Notes: a model not told the origin generated them from the sequence alone. Numbered from the stretch's first letter, positions 29,580-41,650 are shown. The stretch is DNA of 64,000 bases from Trichobilharzia szidati (GCA_944472155.2 OX235273.1:100276582-100340581); one strand, 5' to 3'. Made by a program: numbers and translations.

Positions 29580-29935
29580 ATATGAAGTTTCATTGTCATT
29601 ATTATTATTGTTGTTGTTGAAACACAAACTGAGTACATTATGAGCACCAAGAGATGGGCCATACCAAATCTCATAGTTTGTTTGTGGGATAAGATACTGT
29701 TCGGACGCTCCAACCAAAGTAGATGGTTGTCATAAGGAGTCACCCGCTCAATCCTTTGGCTTGAAGTCTGATCCACAAAGCATTGGAGCGGTGTCATGGG
29801 ATACATTCCTATGGTTTTCAGTGACCAAATCAGGTTCGAACCTTTCGGATTCTGGAGTCCATGTATACCATAGGTACAGAAATTAGGGTTTTCCAGCTCT
29901 CTTCTGTTGGCTTGCGTGTTTACTGTTTCAAGTAC
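29580..29935. repeat. Possible unclassified repeat
   Basis: Begins with a (ATT)n/(GTT)n run, is less AT-rich than its surroundings and contains CAGGTTCGAACCTTTCGGAT (B-box-like). No second copy seen in the window. Confidence 0.3.
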
Positions 29936-30910
29936 AGACGTTTACATTTATCCTTCTTTCAAATTTCATATACATTAAAATTATGATTAAACAGAGTGAA
30001 CAGTCTATTTTTTTCAAAAAAATATCTAATTTAGATGAAACAGAGAGGAACACGCAAGCATGAAAAGAATTTCTAGTGACAGATAGGGAAGTTGGAAACA
30101 GTTTGAACAAGTATATTTTTTCTACAGGTGGTAGTTCTAAGTTGAATTCCTGGGAAATTATAGTATTTTCTGTCAATATTTAAGAGTTCATTCACAGGCG
30201 TGTTTTTTTTCAGTCAGCTGTTTTGTTCATTTAGCGATGAAATCTAATTGGTGGTCCCAGTTATTTAAATTTTCTGGAGTGCTTTTATGATCTTATAGTT
30301 GAGTGATGCCTTGAATTCATTGGACTGTTAAACTGACTGAGGTTTAGTAACTTGTTACCTAACTGTGTGTGAATCATGTTTCTTTTCATGTAGTTGTTTT
30401 ATCTACAACCAAAAAATTGACTGAACTGAGTTTTCAACGTATACTTGTGCTCAAAAGTGTAGCGATTCAAGTTGTCATACTGTGGTGAGAGCTGTCTACT
30501 AGCCAAATTGGTAGACAGTAATTTACGTCAATATTTACGTTCCCAAGATTTGTCGTGAGAAAATGTGAACAAAGATTGATTCAAAACCGACCACAGCAGA
30601 CTTTGCGTAGGCGGATGCAGTTAACATATAGAGGATTTGACATTCAAGAAACAGTCACAAATAGATGAAAGATTAACTTTACGTGAGAAACAACCAATCG
30701 GAAGACTGTGTTTGTTTACTTAAGTATCTATAGTAATGTACATGAAATATATAAATATGCGTTGATTTCCTTAATAAATGATCTGTTGCCTGACTCTTGC
30801 CTTCTGTCGTTACAATACTTCATAAAAGCCGGTAAAAAGGAATGAACAACAGTTATAGTAAAGGAAAATTTACTCGACGAAGTATATTTATATAGACAGT
30901 TATATGAATC
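29936..30910. other. Intergenic sequence, nothing recognised
   Basis: AT-rich; no gene, repeat family or RNA recognised. Confidence 0.5.
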
Positions 30911-30914
30911 TAGA

Positions 30915-31310
30915 AGATCATAGATAATGAGTGCGTCTACGCCATATCACAAACCAACTCAGACCAGTGCTTCTTATTGTGTCTGGCTCAAACCAACACT
31001 CAAAGACTTCATGAATTGATGTCACCACTGAATCTTTTCATCCCTCTGCAATATGTTAGTTAACACAGCTGTGAACCAGATAGGCGATGACTTGGCATGC
31101 AAAGCATATGTCTTGGTTATCTACATCTTTGCAGCTTCACAACATTATCGATTGATTTTCCTTCCTTACCTAACACTGCACTTAGCCTCATTTTTGACGC
31201 AGCATATTTTCTACCACTTATACGAACCACGAGACATAGAATGCAGTCTGTGTCAAATACGGCCAGCCACACAAACAATTTTCAAACATAGACAGCTTAA
31301 GAACTTTTTG
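30915..31310 (-). mobile_element. CR1-like LINE, 3' fragment
   Basis: Reverse-oriented segment corresponding to the region after the RT (CATATGCTTTGCATGCCAAG on the minus strand equals the family's GTGTTACGCATGCCTAGCC site). Head to head with the larger plus copy. Confidence 0.6.
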
Positions 31311-31319
31311 ACTAATATT

Positions 31320-33190
31320 TACAAATGTTTTCAAAACGCTGGGAAGAACACTTTAACGAGCAGTTTAATTGGCGTACAACCACGCTCAACCTGCCGAACA
31401 TCCAGCACCTCCCTGAATGGGATAAAGACACAGGCCCTCCGTCCCTAACTGAGGTTACTAAGGTTGTCACTAGTCTGAAACGAGAAAAAGCAGCAGGACC
31501 TGATGGAATGACTCCAGAGGTGTTTAAGTACGGTGGAGACAGTTTACTGTCTGCGTTAACTAAGGTATTAGGCAGCGTCTGGGAATCAGAGGAAGTCCCA
31601 TCGGACTGGTGTAAGTTATTGATTATCCCCACGTACAAGAAGGGAAACAAGTCTTCCTGAGATAATCACAGGGGGATTAGCTTGACTAATATGGTGGTGT
31701 CTAAAGTTCTAGGTTCAATAATAGTGCGTAGACTAAGTGGTACTGGGGAGAGAGAGAGAATCAGGCAGGCTTTGGACCAGGAAGAAGGTTTATTGATCAT
31801 ATCTTCACTCTTCGACAGATTCTGGAACATAGGCATACTTACCGGCGTCCAACAATCGTTATATTTCTTGACCTAAAGGCGTCATTCGATTCTGTTGACC
31901 GAGAGTTACTATGGCGATGTTTGGCTGTGAAGGGAATGCCGAGAAAATACATCGCACTGGTCAAGGCACTCTACTCGAACTCATGCAGCGAGTTGTCATC
32001 TGAAGTGATGACAACTAATGGCGTCCGACAAGGATGTCCACTATCCCTATTTCTTTTCAATTTCATCATAGATGTACTAATGGACTTGACCCTAAGTGAC
32101 TTCAGCGACTCAGGATTGACTGGTTACCGTCAGGGAATAATCTCGTTGACTTAGAATATGCAGATGATATAGTCCTTCTAGGTGAAGACGATAACAAAAT
32201 GCAGAATCTTCTTAACACCTTGAGCTGCAATCTACGGATTTTTGGCATGCAATTCGCTCCCGCCAAATGTGAAATAATGTTACAGGACGAACGACACTGA
32301 ATCCTGGCTTACTAATAGGGAGTGAAGAGGTAGCCCACATTGACAGCTTCACTTATTTGGAAAGTTGCATCAGCCAGTGCCAGTGGGTTGATCACTGACG
32401 AAATCTCAGCACGAATACAGAAGGCTAATTCGGCACATGCCAATTTACGCCGTCTCTGGCGTAGACGTGATATCCGACTATCCACCAAAGGGCGTGTGTA
32501 CTGCTCAGCAGTCCACTACGTCCTCATTTATGGCTGTGAGTCAGACCTGGCTCTTGAGAGTGGAAGACATGAAAAGGCCAGCTAACTGTCTTTGACGATA
32601 GGTGCCTGCGTTCTATCTCCCGTGTGAAGGGGTATAATAGAGTGAGCAATATTGAGGTTAGGCGTGGAGTGCTAGGTAAGGAGGGGAAATCAAAAGACGA
32701 GGCTGTGAAGTTACATCGACTGAGATGGTTAGGGCATGTGTTACGCATGTTTAGCCATCGCCTTCCTCGCCGGGCAATGTTAGCTGACAGCTGGAAAAGA
32801 GCTAGCGGCGGTCAAACCAAAACATGGCTACCAGTCAATCAAATTCACAACAGTTAGTTTAGCCAGCCACGTAGGAAGGTGTACACTTCCTGGTTGGGGT
32901 TCTCAGGACGGTAAACTCCAGTGGCTGGAGACAATTGATGTTATGGCTGGCTCAAACTCGTTCTCAATGGCTCGTTCAGTTGCATCCACTCCTTGTAACA
33001 TATAATTTCCAATAAAACTATATTTCTCCGATATTACTATTCATTTTGCCTCATATCTCTGTTTGCTGTCTCTATTTTGCGTTCCTTTTTCACTTTCTTC
33101 TCTGGCTTTGTGTGCTGAGTGAAGTGTGTCGACTCTAACTACTGCACATCAATGAAAAGTTCTATGTTGAAACTAGTCAGTCAGTCAAAT
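31320..33190 (+). mobile_element. CR1-like LINE with reverse transcriptase, 5'-truncated
   Basis: The longest copy of this family here. It lacks the endonuclease; the RT runs from about 31320 to 32580, followed by the HRCLRS and GHVLRM segments and a 3' UTR to GAAACTAGTCAGTCAGTC. At least four stops or frameshifts. Confidence 0.85.
31325..32585 (+). pseudogene. CR1-like reverse transcriptase remnant
   Basis: Motifs in order: KAAGPDGMTPEVFKYGG (about 31490), NHRGISLTNM (31665), a motif A remnant FLDLKASFDSVDREL (31862), GVRQGCPLSLFLFNFIID (motif B, 32020), LEYADDIVLLGEDDNKMQ (motif C YADD, 32153) and SGLITDEISARIQKA (32390). A TGA at 31658 and a TAG at 32152, with frame changes, split it. Confidence 0.88.
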
Positions 33191-33379
33191 AAACATTGAA
33201 TAGTTTGTCTGTCCGAACTGGTTTCCATTTGCGTAATCGTTTACTGGTTGGCAGGAGATTGGCGAAATACGATCAGAAGTATTGTTGTATATTATATTAA
33301 CGTTTATTTACAGACTTTTGCACTGATTAGCCATTGTAAATGTGTTTTATTATCGCTTGAAGAATAAACAATCGTGTTG

Positions 33380-33515
33380 CTCAACCGTTTTCTGTTGTTC
33401 TGCGTTGGTTACAGTGCACAGTGTGCTGCGTATCAGTCTTAGTCGGTCTTCTGAAACCAGCGATAGTTGCAGGACCTCTGCGATGTGGATATTTGACAGT
33501 ACCAGTTTTGTGGTA
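33380..33515. repeat. Repeat R3 (unclassified)
   Basis: CTGTTGTTCTGCGTTGGTTAC…TCTGAAACCAGCGATAGTTG…GGATATTTGACAGT; a second copy lies at 63455-63590. No ORF. Confidence 0.6.
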
Positions 33516-33714
33516 GTCAATTATTTCTTAAAAAGGTTACTTTCAACCTAGTCAAGAAAATCAAATTAATAAGTTTTCTGTAAAAGGTTGATGTACTTTA
33601 GTTGACTGCCTACACTTCGTATTTACTACTTTCTCTAAAATTATTTTGTGGTTGAGTAAATAAAAAGGGAATGTATAATTAATAGATGAGTAAAGCTTGA
33701 GCGTTATTTCAGTC

Positions 33715-34145
33715 TGTGTTTCCGCATTCAATTGTTTATTGGGTATTACACGCAGTGAAATAGCATTATTTACAATTCTTTATTGTTCGTCATCATTATA
33801 TCATCGCAATTGTAGCTATACACAGATTTGAAACTTGATTTTCATAGTTCTCACTTAACCTTACCATTTGTGTTACAGCTGTCTGGTCTAGGTGTTCTTT
33901 GTATTCTCAGTTGAGTTGATAAATAAAGCTTCAGTTATGAATTTATCTCCCAACCCTGTTATATTAGATTTTAAAACTGTCATCTTATAACATCCTATTG
34001 TATGGTGGTGTGTAATTGCATGTAGTGCTATAGCTGAACCATTCTTCAGATTTCTTATCTTATTCGAGTCAATTATTGTAGATCTTGCTGGGTTCTTGTG
34101 CTCCACTAATCTAACTGACCTTGGTCTACTATCCTGACGTATGTA
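33715..34145 (-). mobile_element. Penelope-like element B, endonuclease 3' part
   Basis: The minus strand encodes NKIRNLKNGSAIALHAITHHHTI…KMTVLKSNITG, the C-terminal end of PLE-B endonuclease, followed by terminal-repeat sequence (ACACGCAGTGAAATAGCATT on the plus strand). Confidence 0.7.
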
Positions 34146-35590
34146 TGTAACCTCACGATGATTGTAAGATATACAAGATAAGTTTTAGCACTTAATAATT
34201 ACCCTGAGAAATTAATCAGGGAGAATTTATGCAATGATAATATTAATGACGACATGAATTACAAGTGTACATAAAAATGTGACAACACCAAAGACAGGGA
34301 ATCCAAAACATCTATGGTGTTGCCATACTCAGAAGGCACCTGTATAAACTCATGCAGGATTCTTGACATGGTAGGATGGTTTTCAAATCCACAAACTCAC
34401 TTGGAAACAAATTATGTCTACACTGTGGTGTCCACTAAACAGAATTTCGCCTATCTAACTGTTGCGACTAAAACCGACTCGTTGTGGTCTGAAGGCAGGA
34501 AACTGATCACTAAGTCCTACTGTATAGTTGCGAAAACTTCTCTGACACAGACACAAAGAGTTCGAAAGATTGCAAAATAACGATTTTTGTGGTTCGATCT
34601 ATGTGTGATCTTATCCAACAGTAATAAGGCCGAAAACTCAAATTCACCTCAGCAGTACCGTTAGGCAGCTATACAGACAAGGTGTCTTTCTAAGCGCAAA
34701 AGAACTACTGTGAAGCAAAAGTGGTCAATCAAAATTCACCTGTATGAAGTAACAGAGAATCAAGTGGAATATAACCTAACAAGGTGGGATCAAAGCTCTG
34801 TCCACAAGAATCACACAACAACGAATCATTGAGACAGTCCAAGGTCAGAATGACCTTGATTCATTCAAACGAAATCACACCGGCAAACAACACATTATCA
34901 ATGTATCGCACAGAAACAAAAAGAGAAGCAATAATATTAGAGATTAAACATTGACAAAGACAAATAATAAGGATAAAGTCAACATATGATATGTAAATGT
35001 CAGATGATTGATAATACACTGTATAGGATAAAAACGGATAGTAATTACGAAATTAGTTGAGACATCCAAATAAGTGTAAATATTGTAATTATATCGTCTA
35101 GGAGGAGGGATTTTTCAAACAATTATTCCGTTACACTAATACCCTGCAGTCATTGTGACGTAACATTAGTAGACCGGGGTCAATTAGACCAGCAGAGTGG
35201 GAAAACCTAGCTATATTTAATCCAGTGGACCATAATACGACATGCATTTACACACTACTATACCACTGGATAGGACATTGGTGATATTAAATCTTAAAAT
35301 CCAGTTATAAAAATCGAGCCTCAAAGTTTTGAAAAGTTTGTGTAAATCTCTACAAGAGTGTAGATATGTAAGGCACTGGGTGTTTTGCACTATTCAGTAA
35401 ATTTACAATGAAAATAACACTTAGCCTATTACTGTGGTTATATGTTTATCAATCGAGAAGATATTTTCAATGTTCAAATAAATGATGAGACCGGCCATTT
35501 TGATTGATTACCTAAAAGTCTCTATAGCCCAAATCTAAATGAGAAACAATCAGATAATCAATTTTAGTATTAAGTGAATTAGCAGAAGTC
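34146..35590. other. Intergenic sequence, nothing recognised
   Basis: No gene or known repeat seen. 34314-34580 is open but lacks any recognisable motif. Confidence 0.45.
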
Positions 35591-35594
35591 GGTC

Positions 35595-35790
35595 TTCGAG
35601 GGTTGCTGTATTCCCATCTAGTGACTAAATGCTTAACATGTTCACCTCGTAACCTAAATGTCTTGGATTCACTCCCTGATAGGATCGTGGGAGCACGCCA
35701 CTGATGAGCCCTGAATGATGACGAAACACCTGTCCAGTAGTTCTCTAAATGATATCAGTTTCTGATGAAATCAGTTAAATTTTTTAGAAA
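35595..35790 (+). mobile_element. SINE-A with a partly kept hammerhead core
   Basis: CTGATGA at 35701-35707, GAAA at 35723-35726, stem III ACA/TGT and a GTC triplet ending at 35734. Stem I and stem II pair poorly, so activity is unlikely. Confidence 0.6.
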
Positions 35791-36124
35791 ATGTTGGTGC
35801 TCTTGTATTTCCGAGATGTCCATCACTGTTGTAGTTTTCAACTTAGGTGTCTTTTTGAGATATTCAGCTTTGATTAAAAGCAACTGTTTATATTACCCTT
35901 GTATACATGTGCTAGCAACGAAGATCGGACTTGTTGACTAAAAGGTTTGACTAGCACATACTCACTTAAGAGTTAGGAATTCAGATATGTTTAATTACAG
36001 GCATCTGTTAATAAAACTTAAAGGGGAAGGAAACAATAGACCGAAAGTTCAATTTATTTTCTAAAACTTTCATCTGTTATTACGAATATTTTGAAGAAAA
36101 CTATTTACCCTCACTTATGCATCG

Positions 36125-36460
36125 TTTATAAAGGATAGAAGATTAGCAACAAGGAACTTTCAGCAACGAACCAACCAAGAACTTATTGCTCAACAAATAC
36201 ACCGAAAATAAATTGTGATGGGTAGGACACACCCTGAGAAGATCATTGAGTGACGTTACGCGTTAGGACATGCCTCTGGTGGGAGACGACGAGTTGCGTG
36301 TCGGTTAGATGGTGACATGGAGGAGACCATGTGGGGAAGATATGAAAGCTTATGGGCAATTGCGGGAGGCAGTCAAAGAAGGACCTTAGAGGAAAGACAC
36401 GTGCTGCTGAAGCCCTGTGTTCCACTTGGAACCAGGGGAACAATAAATAATAAATAGATG
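36125..36460 (+). mobile_element. RTE 3'-end fragment
   Basis: AGCAACAAGGAACTTTCAGC to CCTGTGTTCCACTTGGAACC and an AATAAATAATAAA tail. 5'-truncated. Confidence 0.75.
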
Positions 36461-36969
36461 TTTGTTGGTAGGCAGAATGAAGGGTTAAAATTATTTCTAC
36501 TGAAAGCTTGCATTTTCACACAAAACAGTTACAGTAAATGATGAGTGAAGGTAAACACTTCATAGAGAAGTTAGCACTGAAAACGTTGTCTAGAAAGACA
36601 GTGAGACGTGCTTGCAATTAAATCATTCAACACAGAATGTAATCACATGAAAAACATTCATCTGAGCTACAAATCTCACCTCATTATTTGAAAAGTTGAA
36701 TAATTAAAATGTAATATTTGTAACTCCATATTGAAATAAGTAATCATAAACTATTTCAATATCGCTGAGATTTTACAAATATAATTTTTTACAAATGTCT
36801 ACTTCTCACTTGGCGCCCAAATATTTTAGAACTATTCGGTCAAATCTTGACGACAGTTCATTTGAATAAAATGTAATAGCTCAATGTTTAGCTACTTGGT
36901 AGTAGTATGTGTTGTTTTACAGGTTTATATACATTTATAATTTCCAAGTATTGGTTTTGTAGGGATTTT

Positions 36970-37125
36970 GTTTGGTTGGTTGGAGGATTTTATCACAAGC
37001 TGACATCAGTTAGAGGACCACTGGAAAACCTGGGAGTACTGGACAGCTGTTTCGTCCTGGTTTGGGACTCCCCAGCAGTGCGCATCCTCCACAGTTCAAA
37101 CCCAGAAGGTCCTGGGTTTTATAAT
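36970..37125 (-). mobile_element. SINE-A
   Basis: Clean 3' half in reverse (GGGAGTACTGGACAGCTG, TTCGTCCTGGTTTGGGACTC). Stem II is perfect, but the core reads CTGGGGA instead of CTGANGA. Confidence 0.65.
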
Positions 37126-37639
37126 TTCATACATGAATTCCTTCTTAATGAATTAGAGTTAAGCATTCACAAACTATAAGTCAGAGTCTGACTAGACAAC
37201 GAAAGCTTCACAGACAAACTGTCCAGCTCAAAGAACACTTCTATACCGAAATCATCCACTTGAGCTACCAACCTTCACCATTATATGTAAATAATTAGGA
37301 TTTATCATGGTATATTAGTGGATTGAAATGTTAAATTAGTGAAGCATAAAATTATTGCCACACATAAATAAGTATTACGACAGACGTTTCTGGAATAAAA
37401 AACACAAAATATTTGGATCAAGGGTGTTAACAAGATACTGTAGCATATAAGTTATAAGATGACGTAAGTCACTAGAAAATTGTTACTAAACAAAAATGTA
37501 CTATATGAGTTAAGCTCACTTAGTTAGATATCAGACAGATGAAGCATGACGTTTGATCAATGATAAATGACATATCTAAATAGGAGTGAAAAGAAATAAG
37601 CATTTACATTTACTAACAATGAGAAACCCACAAGTAAGC

Positions 37640-38060
37640 AAGTTCATCATCATTATCAATCATAACTACACAACTTTGAAACATTCGTTCTATAGTTTTC
37701 CTTATTCCTTTTTATTCATAGTAGAGGAAGCAGAATTTTCCAGATATCCGGGACAGGAGTTGAAATATTCCTATTACACGTATTCTGTTTCATTTGACTT
37801 GTAAAATAAAACTTCCATTATCAATGTCTTTCTCCACTCTGTTATATTGGATTTTAGGACCTTCATCTTAACCTAAGCTAATGTATGATTGTGTGTAGTT
37901 GCGTGTAGTGCTATAGCTGAGATATGTTCTAGATTTCTTATCTTATTAGGGTCAATTTATCGAGATTTTGCTAGGTTTTCGTCAACCAGTAATTAATACT
38001 GTTTTACTGTGTGATACATCTAATAAACAAATAATATGGAATTACATACTACCACGGTGC
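37640..38060 (-). mobile_element. Penelope-like element B fragment with an inverted terminal piece
   Basis: Reverse PLE-B endonuclease end (as in 47700-48000). At its 5'-truncated side (38005-38055) CTGTGTGATACATCTAATAA is the family's terminal repeat in the opposite orientation. Confidence 0.6.
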
Positions 38061-38384
38061 CCAAGTTTTACGCATACATCAGTATATCCTAGCAACAAAA
38101 GAAACTAGTTCAACTTCTCTTATAATATTATATCACTTGGAATGCTTTAATTTTAGCAAATAAATCTAAGAAACTGATAACTAACTCCTTCAGTCGTCGA
38201 AACAGCACACAGATTGAGTTTAGCCATCAAATTATATAGTTTGATTATTTTATTGCATAGTGAGTTGTTTTTCTTAAGAAAGGGTTAGACATTGTAAGGT
38301 TTATGCAGTTGGTTTTACTTTCAACACTGAATGATTAATATGAAGTAAAGCTATCATTTACCTGCCTCAAAATTATTATTGTAT

Positions 38385-38995
38385 ATTATTATTATTTCCT
38401 TTAATTCCTAGAGGAACATAGGGCTTCAGCCGTGCGTCTCCATTGCGTTCGGTTCTCTGCTAAAGTTTTCACCTGGCTCCAAGTCTGCCCACATGCTTTC
38501 ATCTCCTCTTCAATGACTCCTCCAAGTCACCCTTGGACGACCAACTCGCCGCTTCCCTTTCGGGTTCCACTCGAGCGGCTTGTCTAGTGATGTCACTTGA
38601 TGGTTTCCTCAGAGTATGGCCAATCCATCTCCATTTCTTCCTGCCTATTTGTTTCACAATCGGTTCCTGGTTGGTTCTCTCCCAAAGATCTCTGTTGCTG
38701 ATCTTTTCTGGCCATCTGATCTTGAGTATTGAGCGAAGACAACTGTTAATGAAGGTCTGTAGTTTGTTTGAGATGCTCTTTATGGCGCGTCAAGTCTCTG
38801 ATCCGTATAGTTGCACTGAATTCACATTGGAGTTGAAAATCCGGATCTTATTTTTGATGCTGAGTGCTGTTGACCTCCACACAGACTTGAGAGTAATGAA
38901 AGCTTGTCTTGCCTTCTCAATCCTTGCTTTGATATCCTCATCAGTTCCGCTTGTAGTTGAAACGATGCTTCCCAGGTAGGTAAAGGAGGAAGACT
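38385..38995 (-). mobile_element. RTE 3' fragment
   Basis: TATTATTATTTCCTTTAATT tail complement, AGAGGAACATAGGGCTTCAG, then the C-terminal ORF and end of RT in reverse; about 600 bp. Confidence 0.75.
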
Positions 38996-39054
38996 AAAAT
39001 TTAACATATTTCAATATGCTGACAACAAAATTAACCCCCGCTAAGAAGCTTTCA

Positions 39055-39290
39055 AGTAAAAGAAGTTGGAATTCACTAGCCAGTGAACTTCGTCAACTGG
39101 CTTGTTTGGTAACCTCAAGTTCTTAGGTTTGGCTCTGTTTACATGGGTGCGTACGACCGATGAATCCGAGAATATGAACAAACAGCCGTCCAGTACTCTT
39201 CAGTTTTCATTGGTGGTTGTCTAACTGACATGGGTTCATGATGCAGCTTGGAATGAATCAAATTCCTACAAACCAATACTTGGAAGTGAA
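39055..39290 (+). mobile_element. SINE-A, degenerate
   Basis: AGAAGTTGGAATTCACTAGC start, a decayed head and the ribozyme region CCGATGAATCC; ends TCAAATTCCTACAAACC. Confidence 0.55.
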
Positions 39291-40002
39291 AGAACAGTAA
39301 CGATTGTAGCCTAATGATATTAGTAATGAAGTGTTTAGTTCAATCATGAAGGTGAGTGTGTATATGAGAATAGATTCACATTCAGTTGAATAATAGGCTC
39401 TTTTCTAATTGTTTTCATGTAACGGTAACCTGAATATGATTCGACTGTATTTGCATACTTATACGTGAATAAGGTATTATGTACCTATTTCTTGTTGTTT
39501 GTTCAAAGATGGGCGCATAGAAAAAAGAGTCAATAAAAATCCTACTTATAACTGTTTACAAGAATTGAAATACTCGTCTAGTGATTAAGTAAAACCTGTA
39601 ACACCCTACTTTTTCACAGTCTATAAAGTCTTACGACGTATCTGTTGACTTGTATTCACAATTTTGTGAAAGTAAAAGAGTATGTAGATCAAAGGGATTA
39701 GTGAACCGTAAAATAAAGACTGAGTTATTGTAAAAACTAAAAAAAGTCGAGCTAATCGGCTTTTAGAAATTATATGAGAAAGATTACACTTCTCTGCGTA
39801 CAATCTGAATTTATTTTTTCAGAGCAATCAAAATAAAATTAATAGTAATCCAGTGACATATTTTCTGGCAAAGTAGCTATACTAACATCGTTTCAAAAAA
39901 AAGTACAAAGTGGAAGAACCACTTAAGAATAACATCATCAAAGTAGTTAGAAAGCTCATTTAAATCATTTTTAATTGATTAAAAATGCCCAGTAAAATTT
40001 TC

Positions 40003-40288
40003 AAAAGAATAGACACGGAACAAAGAGAACTCTTTTCGATAAATTCATCATCAGGTTCTACAATTATATATACATTATAATGAATGAATGAATTAGTCTT
40101 ATGAACGACATTAATATTTAAATAACATCAAATCAATAATATTGATAAATTACAGCTGAACAGCATCAACATAAAATAAACTGAATGCTAGAAGAATTAG
40201 GAAAGGTAATGGTACAAATTCATGAGTTTATAGTCTCTACTGAGGGCCAGGGCAGTAGTAGGGGCTGGACTTGTTTCTTTTGGACACA
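40003..40288. repeat. Left inverted terminal repeat of the PLE-A derivative
   Basis: Reverse complement of 40959-41244; it carries an antisense copy of the endonuclease C-terminus and 3' UTR. Confidence 0.92.
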
Positions 40289-40307
40289 TATATCGGCAAT
40301 AAAATGA

Positions 40308-41027
40308 GAGCTTACTGATTTGGTGAAGACTCTTAGTCACAGAGTTAGAGCTATATGCTCTGAAGAAGTAATTAAAGATGAATTAAACATAGTATATGAT
40401 ACTTTAATTGAAAATGGTTATCCTGACAAGTTTATCAAGAAACATATGACGAAGAAGGCCGAAAAGGACGACCCACTATCTGTAAACAAGAAGCCCCTTT
40501 ATATACTACTACAATTCAAGGGTGATAAACCAAGTGAGTTAATTACAAAGAAATTAAGAAAAGCAGTTCAAAAGACTTTTAATGCTGGCGAACTACACAT
40601 CTTATTCTCTACAAGACCGATGGTGCTACTTCGACTGAAAGATGAAGTACCTAGACTGGCCACTTCAAATTGTATTTATCAATTCAACTGCGCTTGTGGA
40701 GCGAGTTATGTTGGCCGTTGCTCTGGGAACTTGATTTTTCGTGCTCGAGAACATATCCCACTATGGCTAAGTAAAGGTGTAGTTAAAACTATTAACAGCT
40801 CGATATTAGACCATCTAGTACAAACCGGTCACAAAGCCAGCGTAGACGAATCCTTCTCCATAATATACCGGGTGCCTAACAAACTACCAAAATCGTCGAA
40901 GCACCGCTTGCTCCAAACAGCAGAGGCTATTGCAATTCGCCTCAAACAACCAGCGCTCTGTGTCCAAAAGAAACAAGTCCAGCCCCTACTACTGCCCTGG
41001 CCCTCAGTAGAGACTATAAACTCATGA
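40308..41027 (+). CDS. PLE GIY-YIG endonuclease domain ORF (no reverse transcriptase)
   Basis: Open in frame from just after a TGA at 40305; the first near-cognate start codon is TTG at 40320 (235 codons). LVKTLSHRVRAICSEE…ENGYPDKFI is the segment after the RT thumb in PLEs, so the RT itself is missing. CIYQFNCACGASYVGR forms the GIY-YIG core, with CxC before the YIG as in PLE endonucleases. RAREH supplies the conserved Arg/Glu positions. DHLVQTGH and PALCVQKKQVQPLLLPW close the domain. The domain nicks target DNA in PLE retrotransposition. No frameshift is seen; without an ATG or the RT its translation is doubtful. Confidence 0.8.
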   Translation, partial: ELTDLVKTLSHRVRAICSEEVIKDELNIVYDTLIENGYPDKFIKKHMTKKAEKDDPLSVNKKPLYILLQFKGDKPSELITKKLRKAVQKTFNAGELHILFSTRPMVLLRLKDEVPRLATSNCIYQFNCACGASYVGRCSGNLIFRAREHIPLWLSKGVVKTINSSILDHLVQTGHKASVDESFSIIYRVPNKLPKSSKHRLLQTAEAIAIRLKQPALCVQKKQVQPLLLPWPSVETINS

Positions 41028-41244
41028 ATTTGTACCATTACCTTTCCTAATTCTTCTGACATTCAGTTTATTTTATGTTGATGCTGTTCAGCTGTAATTT
41101 ATCAATATTATTGATTTGATGTTATTTAAATATTAATGTCGTTCATAAGACTAATTCATTCATTCATTATAATGTATATATAATTGTAGAACCTGATGAT
41201 GAATTTATCGAAAAGAGTTCTCTTTGTTCCGTGTCTATTCTTTT
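40959..41244. repeat. Right inverted terminal repeat of the PLE-A derivative
   Basis: Includes the last 23 codons of the ORF and the 3' UTR. A hammerhead-like stretch lies at 41189-41229. Confidence 0.92.
41189..41229 (+). ncRNA. Hammerhead-ribozyme-like motif in the PLE terminal repeat
   Basis: CTGATGA at 41193-41199, GAAA at 41210-41213, stem III AAGAG/CTCTT with a predicted cut after T41225, and stem I GAAC (41189-41192) with GTTC (41226-41229). Stem II is the weak point: GATG/TATC pairs only if core bases are used. Hammerheads in PLE terminal repeats are established knowledge. A mirror copy lies on the minus strand at about 40018-40058. Confidence 0.5.
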
Positions 41245-41454
41245 AAATCATCTTTCTTTATGTCGGTTAACACTTTTTGAAAATCCATTTGATTTTCAAC
41301 TTGTATTAAAGACTTTAATTGAAAAGTGTGTTACCAGAGAATTCTGACTCAGAAAACATCTCTAAAGTAACACTAGCATTTTGAAATACAAGGATCACTA
41401 ATGACGAATTACTTTCGGATGACGTTCACTGGCGGTTGCGACATATATCGCAGA

Positions 41455-41650
41455 TAGGCAGAAGTTAGAATTCAATTGGCCACTGAATCGATTCCCAGTG
41501 GCTGAATGGTCGGCGAGCTTGCTTTGTAACTGGGAGGTCCCGGCACTGGACCCCGTTGAGTGCCTGCTACTGAAGAATCACAAGGTGGGGAGAAACAGCT
41601 CTCCATTGCCTTCCAGTTTTCCATTAGGATACTTAAATACCTTGGCATAT
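41455..41650 (+). mobile_element. SINE-A
   Basis: CCCAGTGGCTGAATGGTCGG and GGTCCCGGCACTGGACCCC head; degenerate ribozyme region. Confidence 0.6.

Larger units (their letters stand above)
39969..41244 (+). mobile_element. Penelope-like element A derivative with long inverted terminal repeats
   Basis: Arms 40003-40288 and 40959-41244 are each 286 bp and differ at about two positions by my reading. They enclose an ORF that keeps only the linker and GIY-YIG endonuclease of a PLE. TTTAAATCAT occurs at 39959-39968 and 41242-41251 and may be the target-site duplication. That would leave an extra 34 bp (39969-40002) outside the left arm. PLE terminal repeats in direct or inverted orientation, with a short extension at one end, are established for Drosophila Penelope. 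The near identity of the arms suggests a recent event. Confidence 0.85.

Noticed and set aside
29285..29806. 173-codon minus-strand ORF
   Set aside because: Covers SINE-C in reverse and adjacent repeat; no domain.
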